This document shows positions 7,219 to 16,365 of a stretch of 64,000 nt of DNA, one piece after another. Under the pieces are notes generated by a model. The model worked only from the letters and a program-made list of their open reading frames with translations, did no database searches and had not been told where the DNA came from. The stretch is from the NCBI RefSeq assembly GCF_001905345.1, contig NZ_LFBV01000007.1, positions 248,001-312,000 on the forward strand, given 5' to 3'. How positions within the stretch are numbered: position 1 is the first letter of the stretch; each line of letters begins with the position of its first letter. The translations under genes and the position numbers were made by a program. Origin of the DNA: Streptomyces uncialis. Its GTDB lineage: Bacteria > Actinomycetota > Actinomycetes > Streptomycetales > Streptomycetaceae.

Positions 7219-9528
7219 TCAGACCACCGCGCCCGACCTGTCACGGTCCGTGGGCCGGACCCGGGGCTTGACCGGCCGCTCCGGTCGCCGCGACTGGAGG
7301 GACACGGCGAGCGGCAACGCCGTGAACACCGTGGAGGCGATCCCGAGAAGCACGCCCGCGAGCAGCGCCACGGAGAAGTCCGCCAACGAGTCCCCGCCGA
7401 GCACGGCGAGCGCCACCAGCACGAACAACGCGCCCATACCGGTGTTCACCGTCCGGGGCAGCGTCTGCGCCACCGCCTTGTCGGCGAGATCCGGCCACGG
7501 AGCCCGCGGCGCCGCCCGCCGCAGCTCCCGCAACCGGTCCAGGACCACGACCGTGTCGTTCACCGAGTACCCGACCACGGTCAGCAGCGCCGCGAGGAAC
7601 ACACTGTCCACCGGCTTGCCGAGCCACGCGAACAGTCCCACCACCAGCAGCACGTCCTGCACCATCGCCGCGACCGCCGCCGCCGCGAAGGTCCACCGGA
7701 ACCGCACCGTGAGATACACCAGTTGCGCGGCCACCGCGAGGCCCAGCGCGATCAGCGCGTGGTTGCGCAGTTCGTCCCCGAGGCTCGGGCCGATCAGATC
7801 GTCCCGCACCACGGTCGTCTCCCCGCCGACCTCGCTCAGCGCGTCCCGCACCTCCCGCTGCTCGTCGTCGGTCAGTTCCGAGGTGCGGACCGTGATGTCG
7901 CTGTCCCCGGACGACTGCACCACCGCACGCGGGAACCCGGCGTCCGCCACCGCCTGCCGCGCGGTGTCCGCGTCGACGGTCTGCGCCGTGGAGTACTGCA
8001 CCAGCCGGCCGCCGGTGAACTCCACCCCGAAGTCCAGCCCGCGCACCCCGATCCCCGCGAGCGCCACCAGCAGCAGTCCGCCGCAGATCCCCAGCCAGCG
8101 GCGTCGTGAGCGCATCAGCCGCGGCGGACGTGCCTCCAGCCGGGCCCGCACCCGCCCCTTCGCGGTGATACCCGTCCAGGACGGGCGGCGCCGCACGGAA
8201 CCGCGCTCCAGAGCCCAGTCCGCCAGCAGCCGGGTGATCAGCATCGCGGAGACCAGCGAGGCCAGCACCCCGATCCCGAGGGTCACCCCGAACCCCTTCA
8301 CCGGCCCCGTCGCGAAGACGAACAGCAGCCCCGCCGCCAGCAGGGTCGTCACATGCGAGTCGGTCACCGCGCTCCACGCCTTGCTGAAGCCGACCCGCAG
8401 CGGACGCCGCAGATCGGACCGGCGTGCGCCCGGCCGCAGATACTCCTCCCGGGCCCGCTCGAAGACCAGCACGTTCGCGTCGACGGCGATCCCGATCGCC
8501 AGCACGAAACCGGCGAGACCGGGCAGCGTCAGCGTCGCGCCCAGGGTGACGACGGCCGCGTAGGAGATCAGCCCGTACAGACCCAGCGCCACCGTGGCCA
8601 GCGCACCCAGCAGCCGGTACACGACGATGATGAACAGGCCCGTGCAGACCAGCCCGATCACCGCGGCCATCGCGCTCGCCCGGATCGCGTCCGCCCCGAG
8701 CGTCGGACCCACCGTGCTCTGCTCGACGGTGGTCACCGGCACCGGCAACGCGCCGCCCTTGACCAGCGCCGCCAGATCACGTGCCTCGTCCGCGTCGAAA
8801 CCGCCGGTGATCTGCGCCGAACCACCGGTGATCCCCGCCCCGCAGGGCACCGACTGCTCCATCCCCGGCGCCGACACGATCCTGTCGTCCAGCACGATCG
8901 CGACCCGCCGCCCCGGGTCCCCGGCCGGCCGGCACGCGGCCTCCCCGGTGATCCGCGCCCAGTCCTTGCCCGCGCCGTCGTGGAACGACAACGCGATGGT
9001 CCAGCCCTGGGCCCCCTGCTGGTCGAAGGCGGCTTCCGCGTCCTTGACCCCGCCGCCGCTCAGCGCGGTCGGGCCGAGCCGCAGGAAGGCCCCCGGCGCG
9101 TCCGGGTCGGGAAGGGTCCGCGACCCGTCCTCGGCGATCCCGTCGGCGGCCTTCCCGGCCATGCCCGTCACCGGGTGGAACGTGAGCTGAGCGGTACGGC
9201 CGATGACCTGGGCCGCTTCCCGGGGGTCCTGGACACCGGGCAGTTCGACGACGATACGGCGCTCACCGGAACGCGCCAGCGAGGGCTCGGCGACCCCGAG
9301 GGCGTCCACCCGCTGCCGCAGTACCTCCAGCGCGCGGTCGGTGGCCTCGGAGTCGGCCTTCACGGTGGGGGAGTCCCGGGTCTCCAGGACGATCCGGGTA
9401 CCGCCCCGCAGATCGAGCCCCAGCCGGGGCTCGGTGGTCAGGGCGGCCAGTACGGACAGGGCGACGACGGCGAACGCGGCCAGCGCCCGCCAGAGAGTGG
9501 CACGGGATGACGTGGCACGAGATGACAT
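7219..9528 (-). CDS. secDF: Fused SecD-SecF protein export membrane protein
   Basis: Single chain of 769 residues joining SecD and SecF, the proton-driven accessory subunits that help pull proteins out of the SecYEG channel on the outer face of the membrane. The SecD half has LGLDLRGGT, RVDALGVAEP and RIVVELPGV, followed by six helices. The SecF half begins near residue 430 and carries GLDFGVEFTGG and a second six-helix bundle containing NDTVVVLDRLRE. The start MSSRATSS at 9528 is preferred; the upstream extension is Arg-rich and poorly conserved in character. Streptomyces usually also carry separate secD and secF genes, so this is probably a second, fused paralogue, but that cannot be checked in this window. 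It stands alone in its transcription unit. Confidence 0.93.
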   Translation of the reverse strand: MSSRATSSRATLWRALAAFAVVALSVLAALTTEPRLGLDLRGGTRIVLETRDSPTVKADSEATDRALEVLRQRVDALGVAEPSLARSGERRIVVELPGVQDPREAAQVIGRTAQLTFHPVTGMAGKAADGIAEDGSRTLPDPDAPGAFLRLGPTALSGGGVKDAEAAFDQQGAQGWTIALSFHDGAGKDWARITGEAACRPAGDPGRRVAIVLDDRIVSAPGMEQSVPCGAGITGGSAQITGGFDADEARDLAALVKGGALPVPVTTVEQSTVGPTLGADAIRASAMAAVIGLVCTGLFIIVVYRLLGALATVALGLYGLISYAAVVTLGATLTLPGLAGFVLAIGIAVDANVLVFERAREEYLRPGARRSDLRRPLRVGFSKAWSAVTDSHVTTLLAAGLLFVFATGPVKGFGVTLGIGVLASLVSAMLITRLLADWALERGSVRRRPSWTGITAKGRVRARLEARPPRLMRSRRRWLGICGGLLLVALAGIGVRGLDFGVEFTGGRLVQYSTAQTVDADTARQAVADAGFPRAVVQSSGDSDITVRTSELTDDEQREVRDALSEVGGETTVVRDDLIGPSLGDELRNHALIALGLAVAAQLVYLTVRFRWTFAAAAVAAMVQDVLLVVGLFAWLGKPVDSVFLAALLTVVGYSVNDTVVVLDRLRELRRAAPRAPWPDLADKAVAQTLPRTVNTGMGALFVLVALAVLGGDSLADFSVALLAGVLLGIASTVFTALPLAVSLQSRRPERPVKPRVRPTDRDRSGAVV

Positions 9529-9686
9529 GGATGCTCCACGGGCAGCTCCACGGACACACCCGACGGTGTGTGTGGACACGCGGGACACGCACGGCGCGCG
9601 GAACGGCACCGTGCGCAGGGACGGGAGACGCCGCCGTCGTCACGGTCCGGGCAGGCCGGTGACCGGGACGGCGGACGCCTGGGGCG

Positions 9687-10376
9687 TCAGCTGCTCCGTG
9701 AATGCGGGGGTGCGCGGGTGCTGCGGGGGCCGTGGGACGGCGCGGGCGGTCCGCGCTCGTGCGGGACCGCGAGGACCGCGCCCTGCGGGGCGGGTGGCTC
9801 GTACCCGGGTGCGACGGGCCCTCCGGGCGCGGGCGGCGGAAGCACGGGCCGGCCGCTGTGTTCGCCGGCCGCCGCGAGCCGCACGGTGGTGACCGGACCC
9901 TGCCCGGCTTCGCCCCGGACTGCGGAGCTGCCCGGCGCGGTGTCCGGCCGGTGCCGCGGTACGGGAGCGTTCCGCGCGCCGGAGCCGACGACGGGTTCCG
10001 TTCTCCGCGCGGTGAATCCGGGGACGAAGGGGGGTGTGTCCGCGGTCGTGATCGCGGTCGTCGCCGTGGTGCCGAGGTTCTGGGTGCCGTCGGCCTGGGT
10101 GTGGGGGAGCCGGGCACCGGAGTCCTGGGCGCCGGAGACCTGCGTACCGGCGAGCCGGACAGCAGGGTCCTGTGTACCGAAGACCTGGGCACCCGGGTCC
10201 GGGAAGTCCGCCGTACCGAAGACATGGGTGGCGGAGAAGGCGGGGGAGGGAACGGCCCGGTCCGCCGCGCTCGCGGGAGCCGCGCCCTGCGAGAGGACTC
10301 CGACCAGGACCAGCAGCGCGCCCCACAGCAGCGCGGGAAGGGTCCCGACGGTCATCGGCCGCGCTCGCTCCCGCAT
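9687..10376 (-). CDS. Secreted Pro/Ala-rich hypothetical protein, 229 aa
   Basis: No family is recognised with certainty. The ATG at 10376 has a strong GAGGGGGGA ribosome-binding site; ATG 10400 is the alternative. A signal peptide is evident (hydrophobic run LPALLWGALLVLVGVL, then AAPASAAD as a likely cleavage site). The mature chain is low complexity, with repeated short segments of the type FGTQDP, VSGAQD and LPHTQADGTQ around residues 40-90, and a Pro/Arg-rich tail (GPRSTRAPP). It has no Cys pairs and no sortase signal. It lies between secDF and a divergent small-peptide gene. Probably an extracytoplasmic, largely disordered protein; the function is unknown. Confidence 0.6.
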   Translation of the reverse strand: MRERARPMTVGTLPALLWGALLVLVGVLSQGAAPASAADRAVPSPAFSATHVFGTADFPDPGAQVFGTQDPAVRLAGTQVSGAQDSGARLPHTQADGTQNLGTTATTAITTADTPPFVPGFTARRTEPVVGSGARNAPVPRHRPDTAPGSSAVRGEAGQGPVTTVRLAAAGEHSGRPVLPPPAPGGPVAPGYEPPAPQGAVLAVPHERGPPAPSHGPRSTRAPPHSRSS

Positions 10377-10741
10377 CCGCCGTCCCCCCTCACCATCCAT
10401 GACCGACCGCGCGATCCGCTCACGGCCATCGGCCGTGACCGTCCGTGTCTGCTCTGCGAACGCCCGACCGGCCCTGCGGGTTCCCGACCGGTCGCGCGTG
10501 ATTCCCGGCGACCGTCGGAAGGTCACGGGGCACGGTCCGCCGCCTCAGCCTATGACCTCTCCTCGCACCGGTGACCGCGGGGCGGTCCCCGCGCCGACGC
10601 CCCCTGACGAGGACCGGCCCGTGGACCGGCCCGAGGACCGGCCCGGTGATCCGCCCGCCCCGTCCGGACGAGGTCTTGTCCACGGCGAGGCACAGCTGGC
10701 AGGCTGCGGGTGATGTCCGCCGTCACATCCCAGGGGGAACC
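10377..10741. other. Divergent intergenic region with a 17-bp palindrome
   Basis: 365 bases without a gene between two divergent small secreted-protein genes. The only structure I see is CACGGCC-atc-GGCCGTG at 10421-10437, a perfect 7-bp-arm palindrome that could be an operator. The remainder (10560-10690) is GAC/CCG-rich low-complexity sequence. Confidence 0.4.
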
Positions 10742-10873
10742 ATGACGCTCAAGCGCGCCACCGCCGTTGTCTCCGCCGTCCTGACCGCCGCGCTTCTGGT
10801 CGTGGGGGTCGGCGCCACCGCCCACGCGTCGGCGGGTGACAAGAAGGTCGAGGTCATCAAGGGCGTCGAGTAA
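10742..10873 (+). CDS. Tiny secreted peptide, 43 aa
   Basis: The ATG at 10742 has a good AGGGGGAA ribosome-binding site 5-6 bases upstream. Almost the whole product is a signal peptide: two basic residues, a long hydrophobic stretch (AVVSAVLTAALLVVGVG) and ATAHASAG as a clear signal-peptidase I site near residue 30. This would release a mature peptide of only about 12 residues that is charged and ends in VIKGVE. I do not recognise it. A signal peptide attached to so short a mature part suggests either an exported peptide signal or a vestigial secreted protein. No processing or transport genes lie next to it. Confidence 0.6.
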   Translation: MTLKRATAVVSAVLTAALLVVGVGATAHASAGDKKVEVIKGVE

Positions 10874-11047
10874 CCCACTCCGCTCCCGGGCCCAGGCCCT
10901 GCGGGACCTGGGCCGTCCCGGCGTGGAACGCCGCACGCCGCGTCCACCGCGCACGTGACCGGGGTCACCGGTCCCTGGCGCCGCGGGGCGGTCCCGACGC
11001 GAGACCTGTGGGTCCTGCGGCGATGACCACGGCATCCGGCCGATCGC

Positions 11048-11932
11048 TCACACGTGACCGCCGACGCGCATGAACTCGACCAGCCGCGCGTAGCTGTCGT
11101 CACCGTGCCCCGCGTCGACCGCCCGCCGGGTCAGCTCCTCGAACACCTGCGGCAGACCCGACGCGACCCCCCGCAGTTCGCTGGCGTGGGACAGCACCTC
11201 CATGGTCCGCAGATGGAGATCAAGGGTGAAGTCACCGCCGGGGTAGCGGCCGGAATCGACGTGCGGTGCGTAGGCGTTCATGAACGCGCTGACCGAGCCC
11301 ATCCAGCGGTCGGCGATCCCGGTGTACTCCCGCGCCGTGACCCCGCCGCCCGGCCCGTCGGAGCCGATCAGCGCCACCGCGTGCAGCCAGCCCGTCAGCG
11401 TGCCCCACATCTGGCTCAGCAACGCCGTGTCGTAGACGGAGGACAGCGCCGGGTCCGCACCCACATGCACGGGATCACCGAGCGCCGCGAGCGTGTCCCG
11501 GTGCGCGGCGAACACCTCCGGCGCGCCGCCGTGCAGGAGCAGCGACTCCGGACGGCCGATGCCGGGCGGAGTCGTCATGATCACCCCGTCCAGGTAGTCG
11601 GCACCGCAGCGCTGCGCCAGGGCCGCCGCCTCACGGGCCTGCACCGGGGACCCCGAGGTGAGGTTGACGATCGTGCGTCCGCGCAACTGGGCGGACAGCG
11701 GCGCCAGCACCTCCTCCACGGCGTCGTAGGACACCAGACAGATCACCACGAGCGGCCCCGCCGTGACGGCTGCCGCCGCCGAACTCTCCTCCCGCGCACC
11801 TCGGTCGATCAGGGCACCCGCTCTGCCGGGGGTGCGGTTCCACACCGTCGTCGGATGGCCGGCCGCCAGGAACGCACTGGCCAGCGCCGCGCCCATCGGT
11901 CCCAGCCCGAGGACCGTCACCTTCGCCCGCAT
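11048..11932 (-). CDS. NAD(P)-dependent imine reductase-like oxidoreductase
   Basis: 294 residues with an N-terminal Rossmann fold (VTVLGLGPMGAALASAFLAAG, where GLGPMG is the dinucleotide loop; WNRTPGRA after beta-2 suggests NADPH preference). The family segment LDGVIMTTPPGIGRP and an all-helical C-terminal dimerisation domain follow. This is the layout of 6-phosphogluconate/3-hydroxyisobutyrate-type dehydrogenases. The MTTPP segment and the C-terminal domain point to the imine reductase/reductive aminase subgroup. The start ATG at 11932 has a GGAGGAAAG ribosome-binding site. The neighbours give no pathway. Known: such enzymes reduce cyclic imines or related C=N bonds with NADPH. Inferred: the same here; the substrate is unknown. 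Confidence 0.8.
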   Translation of the reverse strand: MRAKVTVLGLGPMGAALASAFLAAGHPTTVWNRTPGRAGALIDRGAREESSAAAAVTAGPLVVICLVSYDAVEEVLAPLSAQLRGRTIVNLTSGSPVQAREAAALAQRCGADYLDGVIMTTPPGIGRPESLLLHGGAPEVFAAHRDTLAALGDPVHVGADPALSSVYDTALLSQMWGTLTGWLHAVALIGSDGPGGGVTAREYTGIADRWMGSVSAFMNAYAPHVDSGRYPGGDFTLDLHLRTMEVLSHASELRGVASGLPQVFEELTRRAVDAGHGDDSYARLVEFMRVGGHV

Positions 11933-12262
11933 CGCTTTCCTCCGCCTCGAAAGAGCCTCAGAACAGCCTCAACACGCCCTGCTCCGGGCTCGGAAGCCCG
12001 GAGCGGTGGACGCATGTCGCTACTGAACGTAACGGTGCGGGCCGGTCGCGTGTGCCGAAGTTCCGGGCTTATAGCTCGAAAGAAGTATTTATGATGCTTC
12101 AAGGTGATGCTCGGGCAGTACCGGAACGTGACAGTCCGTTCAGGGCGCCGGAGCGGTGCCGAGTGCCCGAACTCCCGCTCGCGACAGGCGTGAAGACCCG
12201 CTGTACGCACCTTTGGCGGACCTTCGGCGGGCGCCTCGGACGGCAGGCCTCGGACGTGGTCC
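11933..12262. other. Gene-free region with an AT-rich promoter segment
   Basis: 330 bases with no convincing gene on either strand. It includes a markedly AT-rich stretch for this genome (about 12064-12105). This carries CTATAAG on the minus strand (12074-12068), a possible -10 for the reductase gene, and the imperfect inverted repeat GAAGTAT/ATGCTTC (12082-12100), a possible operator. Confidence 0.35.
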
Positions 12263-12697
12263 TCAGGCCCGGTTCCCGTCGCCGGTGATCGCCTCGGCGA
12301 CATCACCGCCCGCGTCCACCGCCCGCTCGCCGACGGGGGGCCGCGGCGCGGGCGCGGTACCCGCGGCCGAGTCGGTACCCGCGACCGAGTCGGTGCCCGG
12401 CACCGGCGGCGGGGGAGTGCCGACGCGGTTGCGGTCCCCGGTGACGGCCCGGCCGATGGAGCCCGCGGCCGTCACCGAGCGCGCCCCGCTCCGCTCCGGT
12501 GCCGCCGCGGGCCCCCGGACGAGGCCGTACACCGCCGTGAGCAGACCGAATGCGCTGAGCGCCGCCCCGACGACGCTGGCCGTACGGTCCGCCGTGTCCA
12601 GATCCGTCACCGTCACGACGGTCACGAGGGTGACGGCCACCACCGCGCACACCCCGCCCGCCAGAACTGTCCATGCCCGTGCGGTCGTCGACGACAT
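12263..12697 (-). CDS. Small membrane-anchored protein with a duplicated TGDxNR motif
   Basis: The start ATG at 12697 is set by a perfect AGGAGG ribosome-binding site. The product (144 aa) has two membrane helices near the N-terminus (WTVLAGGVCAVVAVTLVTVV and SVVGAALSAFGLLTAVYGLV) and a Pro/Ala-rich cytoplasmic or exported tail. The tail carries the same short motif twice: AVTGDRNRV about 50 residues from the end and AITGDGNRA at the very C-terminus. I recall similar ITGDxN motifs in small actinobacterial effector-associated proteins, but I cannot confirm a relationship. No enzyme motifs are seen. It sits tail-to-tail or alone between intergenic regions, so context gives no function. Confidence 0.65.
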   Translation of the reverse strand: MSSTTARAWTVLAGGVCAVVAVTLVTVVTVTDLDTADRTASVVGAALSAFGLLTAVYGLVRGPAAAPERSGARSVTAAGSIGRAVTGDRNRVGTPPPPVPGTDSVAGTDSAAGTAPAPRPPVGERAVDAGGDVAEAITGDGNRA

Positions 12698-12876
12698 CCC
12701 GAACCTCCTGGAAGCCCCGTACCGTTCCCTCCGCGACGGACCCCGGCCGGGGGCGGTGCCCGGCTGGCGAGGACACCGGGCATCCAAGGGTTTCCCCGGT
12801 GCCGGGCGCCTCACACCGGCGGGTTCAGCCGTCGCCCAGGGCGGACCGGGACGAGGCCACGGGCCTTCGCCGCCGC

Positions 12877-13464
12877 TCAGGCGCCGCCGTCCAGGGTTCC
12901 CAGCACCACCTCGCCCCGCGGGGACAGCCGGTAGCCGGTGCCGAGGCTTTCCGTGAGGCCCAGCTCCTTGAGCTTGCGGACGTCCCGCTTGAACGCGAGC
13001 TTCTCGCGGTCCAGCCGGTCGGCCAGGTCCCCGGCGGGCGTTCCCGGCGACTCATGGATCACCCGCAGTACGTCCCCGGTCCACGGCCCCCGCCGCGCCG
13101 CGCCGTCGATCCGCGCCAACTCCGCTTTCACCGAGTCGAGTTCCGTCCCGTCGAGGTCGTCCTGTTCGCGCAGGGCAACCCGCGGATCGGCCCCCGCATA
13201 GCTCAGCTCGATCCGGTACAGCGTGCCGTCCGGGTGCCGGGTCAGCTCCTTCCAGAACGCCTCGGGCGAGGTGTGACCGCTGCGTTCGATCTGACCGGCA
13301 GTCACCTCGCTGTCGGTGATCGCGGTGACCGCATCGATCCCGACCACCCCGACGGCCGTCCGCAACCGGCTCCCCGGACGCACCCCGGCACGTTTCCAGC
13401 GGCGGAAGGCGAGCGTGACCCTGCCCTCCCGGATGCCCTCCAGTGTCTCCGCCTTGAACAGCAT
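12877..13464 (-). CDS. ASCH/PUA-like domain protein with C-terminal winged helix, 195 aa
   Basis: The start ATG at 13464 (MLFKAETL) has an AGGAGG ribosome-binding site; the open frame upstream is not used. The N-terminal half (FKAETLEGIREGRVTLAFRRW, then RVTLAFRRWKRAGVRPGSRLRT and VGIDAVTAIT) has the strand pattern of an ASCH/PUA-like RNA-binding fold, in which a small ligand-contacting loop follows the RxW segment. The C-terminal 65 residues form a predicted winged helix (DVLRVIHESPGTPAGDLADR, KRDVRKLKELGLTESL). Known: ASCH domains often act in translation or nucleotide-modification contexts. Inferred: a nucleic-acid-binding protein; the function is unknown. It is divergent from the phospholipase-D-like gene downstream. 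Confidence 0.7.
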   Translation of the reverse strand: MLFKAETLEGIREGRVTLAFRRWKRAGVRPGSRLRTAVGVVGIDAVTAITDSEVTAGQIERSGHTSPEAFWKELTRHPDGTLYRIELSYAGADPRVALREQDDLDGTELDSVKAELARIDGAARRGPWTGDVLRVIHESPGTPAGDLADRLDREKLAFKRDVRKLKELGLTESLGTGYRLSPRGEVVLGTLDGGA

Positions 13465-13740
13465 CCCCGGACCTCCTCGGTCTGCGTCACGGACCGGACG
13501 GCCCGTCAGGGCCATTGTTTCCGCCCGGCGGCCGAACCGCGTGCCGCACACCCGTACCGCGCGGTCCGATCGCCGTGGCGGTATCCCGCCGGTTTGAAAT
13601 GCATGCACACGCATGGACCTGCCCGGCAGTGGAAGGGCCTGCTCCGGGTGGGATACCGGCCGTCCGCGCGTTGTACGCAAGATCGCGAAAGAGGGCTAGA
13701 GTTCCGCTGTTTCCGCACGTCAAAGCGATGGGAAAGAATC

Positions 13741-16203
13741 TTGCGCAGACGCATAAGTCGTGGTCTGGCAGCCGTTGCCACCACAGCTCTGGGGCTCACA
13801 CTGCTGACTCCCGCGACCGCCCAGGCGGAGGAAGTGGTCTCCGGCAACTACACATCGGTCTTCAACTACTCGACGCCGAACGGCCCGTACGACAACTCCG
13901 TCAGTAACGGGATCGGCAGTCTGATCGACCTCGCCGACTCGGGCACGCTGTACCTGAGCATGTATCTGTTCGGCGACGCCGGGATACAGAACAAGCTGCT
14001 CGCCGCCCAGGCGCGGGGCGTCACGCTGAAGATGGTCACCGAGAGCGGCGGCTTCTCCGACCAGGCCGGCCTCGTGGCCGGACTGACCGGGAGCAGCTCG
14101 CTGACCCAGTGCGACAACGGCTGTCTCTACAACCCCGCCCCCGCTGACGGCAAGGGCATCAACCACAACAAGTTCGCCGTCCTCGACTCGCTGAGCGACG
14201 GCCGCAAGAACGTGGTCTGGCAGTCCTCGCAGAACATGTGGCCGGGCCAGTCCGGTGAGCTGAACAACGCCGTCGTGATCAGCGGCAACACCACCCTCGC
14301 GGCCAAGTTCCGCGGCGCCTTCAACCGGCAGGTCCAGCGGTCGACCGTGTCCGGCACGGCCACGTACAACCACACCAGCGACGATCCGGGCGCGCCGGTC
14401 GAGGCCATCTTCTTCCCCCGGGACAAGGCGTCGGACCAGACGCAGTACGGCAATGCCGACATCGTCGCCCACCAGATCGACAAGGTGAACTGCGCCGCCG
14501 ACGGCCGTATCCGCATCGTCTCCTCCGGGCTGGACGGCAAGGGGCTGCGCCCCGAGCTGTTCGCGGCGCTCGACGCCAAGCGCGCGGCCGGCTGCGCCGT
14601 CGACGCCGTCGTCCGCGACTTCAGCGACGTGGACAGCAACAAGGGCGTCAACGACCTGACCGCGGCCAACATCAACGCCTACGGGATGCGTCCCGGCGGC
14701 TGCCGCTACACCGTCAGCGTCGGCGGATCGTGCAACCGGGGAAGCGTCCACTCGAAGTACCTCCTCACCGAGTGGAAGAACGCCGCGGGCCAGCGCGTCC
14801 AGCACACCTTCACCGGGTCCCACAACTTCACCAAGGGCGCCCTGGAGCGCAACGACGAGACCCTGCTGAGGATCAACGACGCGGGCGTGTACAACGCCTT
14901 CGTCGCCAATTTCGACAAGCTGCGTGACGCCGTGTCCGACATCGACGCGGCGAAGTACGGCACCAGCTCGCAGCACTACTCGCGGGTCAACGTCGGGGCC
15001 GCCGGCGACCAGCACTACAGCGCCACCGCCTCCAACAGCTCCGGGACCTCCACCTACCTCGCCGTCGTCTACGAGAACGGTGACCGGCACAACCCCGCGG
15101 ACTCCGAGCTCGGCACCGACGTGTACATCCGGATGTACAAGGACGGCGTGCCGCTCTGGAACGAGAAGAAGCTGAGCGTCTCCGGTGTCGCGGGCACCGA
15201 CTGGTCCAACCAGAAGCCCGATGTCGGTGTCGACCAGGACGGCAACGCCATCGTCGTCTGGGCGGCCGACGACGACGGTAACAAGTACGCGGACATCGCC
15301 GTCCGCAAGGTGACTCCGAGCGGTACGGTCACCAGCCTGCCCCGTCCGCACGCCTCCGGCACCGGTGATCAGATCCGGCCGACCGTGGCCGTCGCGGACA
15401 ACGGCGCCTACACCGCGGCGTGGGAGAACACCGCCGACGGCAGCACCCTCAACCAGGTGATGGCCACCGGCCGGACCGGCGCGGGCGCGCTGCGCTTCCA
15501 GGACGTCCAGGTCAGCACCATCAACGCCGGTGCGACCGCCGGGTCCAACCGCCGTCCGGACGCCGCCATCGACACCGCGGGCAACACCGCGATCGTCTGG
15601 GAGGAGGACGCCGACGGCAACGCCGGAATCAACGTCGGACTCGCCAAGCTCGACAACACCGGTGCCTTCGCCGTGACCCGCCGGGTCGCCAACTCCCTCA
15701 CCGACGGCCAGCAGACCAAGCCCGCCGTCGCGCAGACCGCCGACGGCCGGATCGTGGTCGCCTGGAGCGACCAGTACACCACCGGCACCGGTACCCTGGT
15801 CCGCCCCGACCGCGTCCACCACCGCGTGTACTCCGCGGCCGGTGCGCCGACCGGGGCCGAGAGCCGCACCACCGAGGACAACGCGAACATCCATGCCGAA
15901 CGTCCCATCGGCGCCCAGGTCGACGCCGACGTGGCCGTCTCCGACGACGGCAGCTTCGTCGTCGCCTGGCGTGAGGCGTTCATGGACGGCTTCCACGATG
16001 TGTTCGCCCGTGGCTTCAACGCCGACAAGACCACGACCAACCGGCTCCCCGCGACCCGGATGAACGTCGTCACCGGCGGCAACCAGTCCGGCCCCGCGGT
16101 GTCCCTGGCACCGAGCGGGCGGCTGTCCCTGACGTACTCCGACGACTACGACGGGAACAAGTTCAACGAGATGCGTCTGCGTGACGCCTTCCTGAACCAG
16201 TGA
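13741..16203 (+). CDS. Secreted phospholipase D-like protein with C-terminal propeller repeats
   Basis: The start is taken as TTG at 13741 because it directly gives a classical signal peptide (RRRISRG, a hydrophobic core, then TPATAQAEE). A GGGAAAG sequence lies upstream, and no ATG in frame is closer. 820 residues. Residues 45-400 hold a PLD-type fold with two HxK halves: NHNKFAVLD (H142, K144, D149) and SVHSKYLL (H337, K339), each followed by the expected Ser/Asn segment (SSQNM; TGSHNF). The second half has no usual Asp after HxK. Residues 420-820 are about five repeats with a shared core, for example KPDVGVDQDGNAIVVW, RPDAAIDTAGNTAIVW and KPAVAQTADGRIVVAW, which look like propeller blades. 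Inferred: exported phosphodiesterase acting on lipid or nucleic acid; the substrate is unknown. Confidence 0.85.
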   Translation: MRRRISRGLAAVATTALGLTLLTPATAQAEEVVSGNYTSVFNYSTPNGPYDNSVSNGIGSLIDLADSGTLYLSMYLFGDAGIQNKLLAAQARGVTLKMVTESGGFSDQAGLVAGLTGSSSLTQCDNGCLYNPAPADGKGINHNKFAVLDSLSDGRKNVVWQSSQNMWPGQSGELNNAVVISGNTTLAAKFRGAFNRQVQRSTVSGTATYNHTSDDPGAPVEAIFFPRDKASDQTQYGNADIVAHQIDKVNCAADGRIRIVSSGLDGKGLRPELFAALDAKRAAGCAVDAVVRDFSDVDSNKGVNDLTAANINAYGMRPGGCRYTVSVGGSCNRGSVHSKYLLTEWKNAAGQRVQHTFTGSHNFTKGALERNDETLLRINDAGVYNAFVANFDKLRDAVSDIDAAKYGTSSQHYSRVNVGAAGDQHYSATASNSSGTSTYLAVVYENGDRHNPADSELGTDVYIRMYKDGVPLWNEKKLSVSGVAGTDWSNQKPDVGVDQDGNAIVVWAADDDGNKYADIAVRKVTPSGTVTSLPRPHASGTGDQIRPTVAVADNGAYTAAWENTADGSTLNQVMATGRTGAGALRFQDVQVSTINAGATAGSNRRPDAAIDTAGNTAIVWEEDADGNAGINVGLAKLDNTGAFAVTRRVANSLTDGQQTKPAVAQTADGRIVVAWSDQYTTGTGTLVRPDRVHHRVYSAAGAPTGAESRTTEDNANIHAERPIGAQVDADVAVSDDGSFVVAWREAFMDGFHDVFARGFNADKTTTNRLPATRMNVVTGGNQSGPAVSLAPSGRLSLTYSDDYDGNKFNEMRLRDAFLNQ

Positions 16204-16210
16204 TCCCACG

Positions 16211-16242
16211 ACGGGCGGCGCGCCGAAAGGGGCGCCGCCCGT
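16211..16242. terminator. Hairpin after the PLD-like gene
   Basis: 11-bp arms ACGGGCGGCGC (16211-16221) and GCGCCGCCCGT (16232-16242), eight bases past the stop codon. A likely factor-independent terminator. Confidence 0.65.
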
Positions 16243-16330
16243 CCCACGGGGGCCCTGCCTTCGACGTGACCAACCCTCCGGGCCGCCCGCCCGCGACCTT
16301 CGTCGGACCCGGCAGGGACGAAAGTGGGCC

Positions 16331-16358
16331 GTGACCAGGCAGACCGTCCGCCTAGGGT
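16331..16358 (+). promoter_or_regulatory. Promoter of the sensor kinase gene, probably leaderless
   Basis: -35 GTGACC (16331-16336), a 16-bp spacer, and -10 TAGGGT (16353-16358). The GTG start at 16366 lies seven bases beyond the -10, so the transcript probably begins at the start codon. Confidence 0.5.
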
Positions 16359-16365
16359 CTTCGGT

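Noticed and set aside
12052..12288. Plus-strand open frame of 78 residues
   Set aside because: No ribosome-binding site and no conserved features; the region is better explained as a promoter region.
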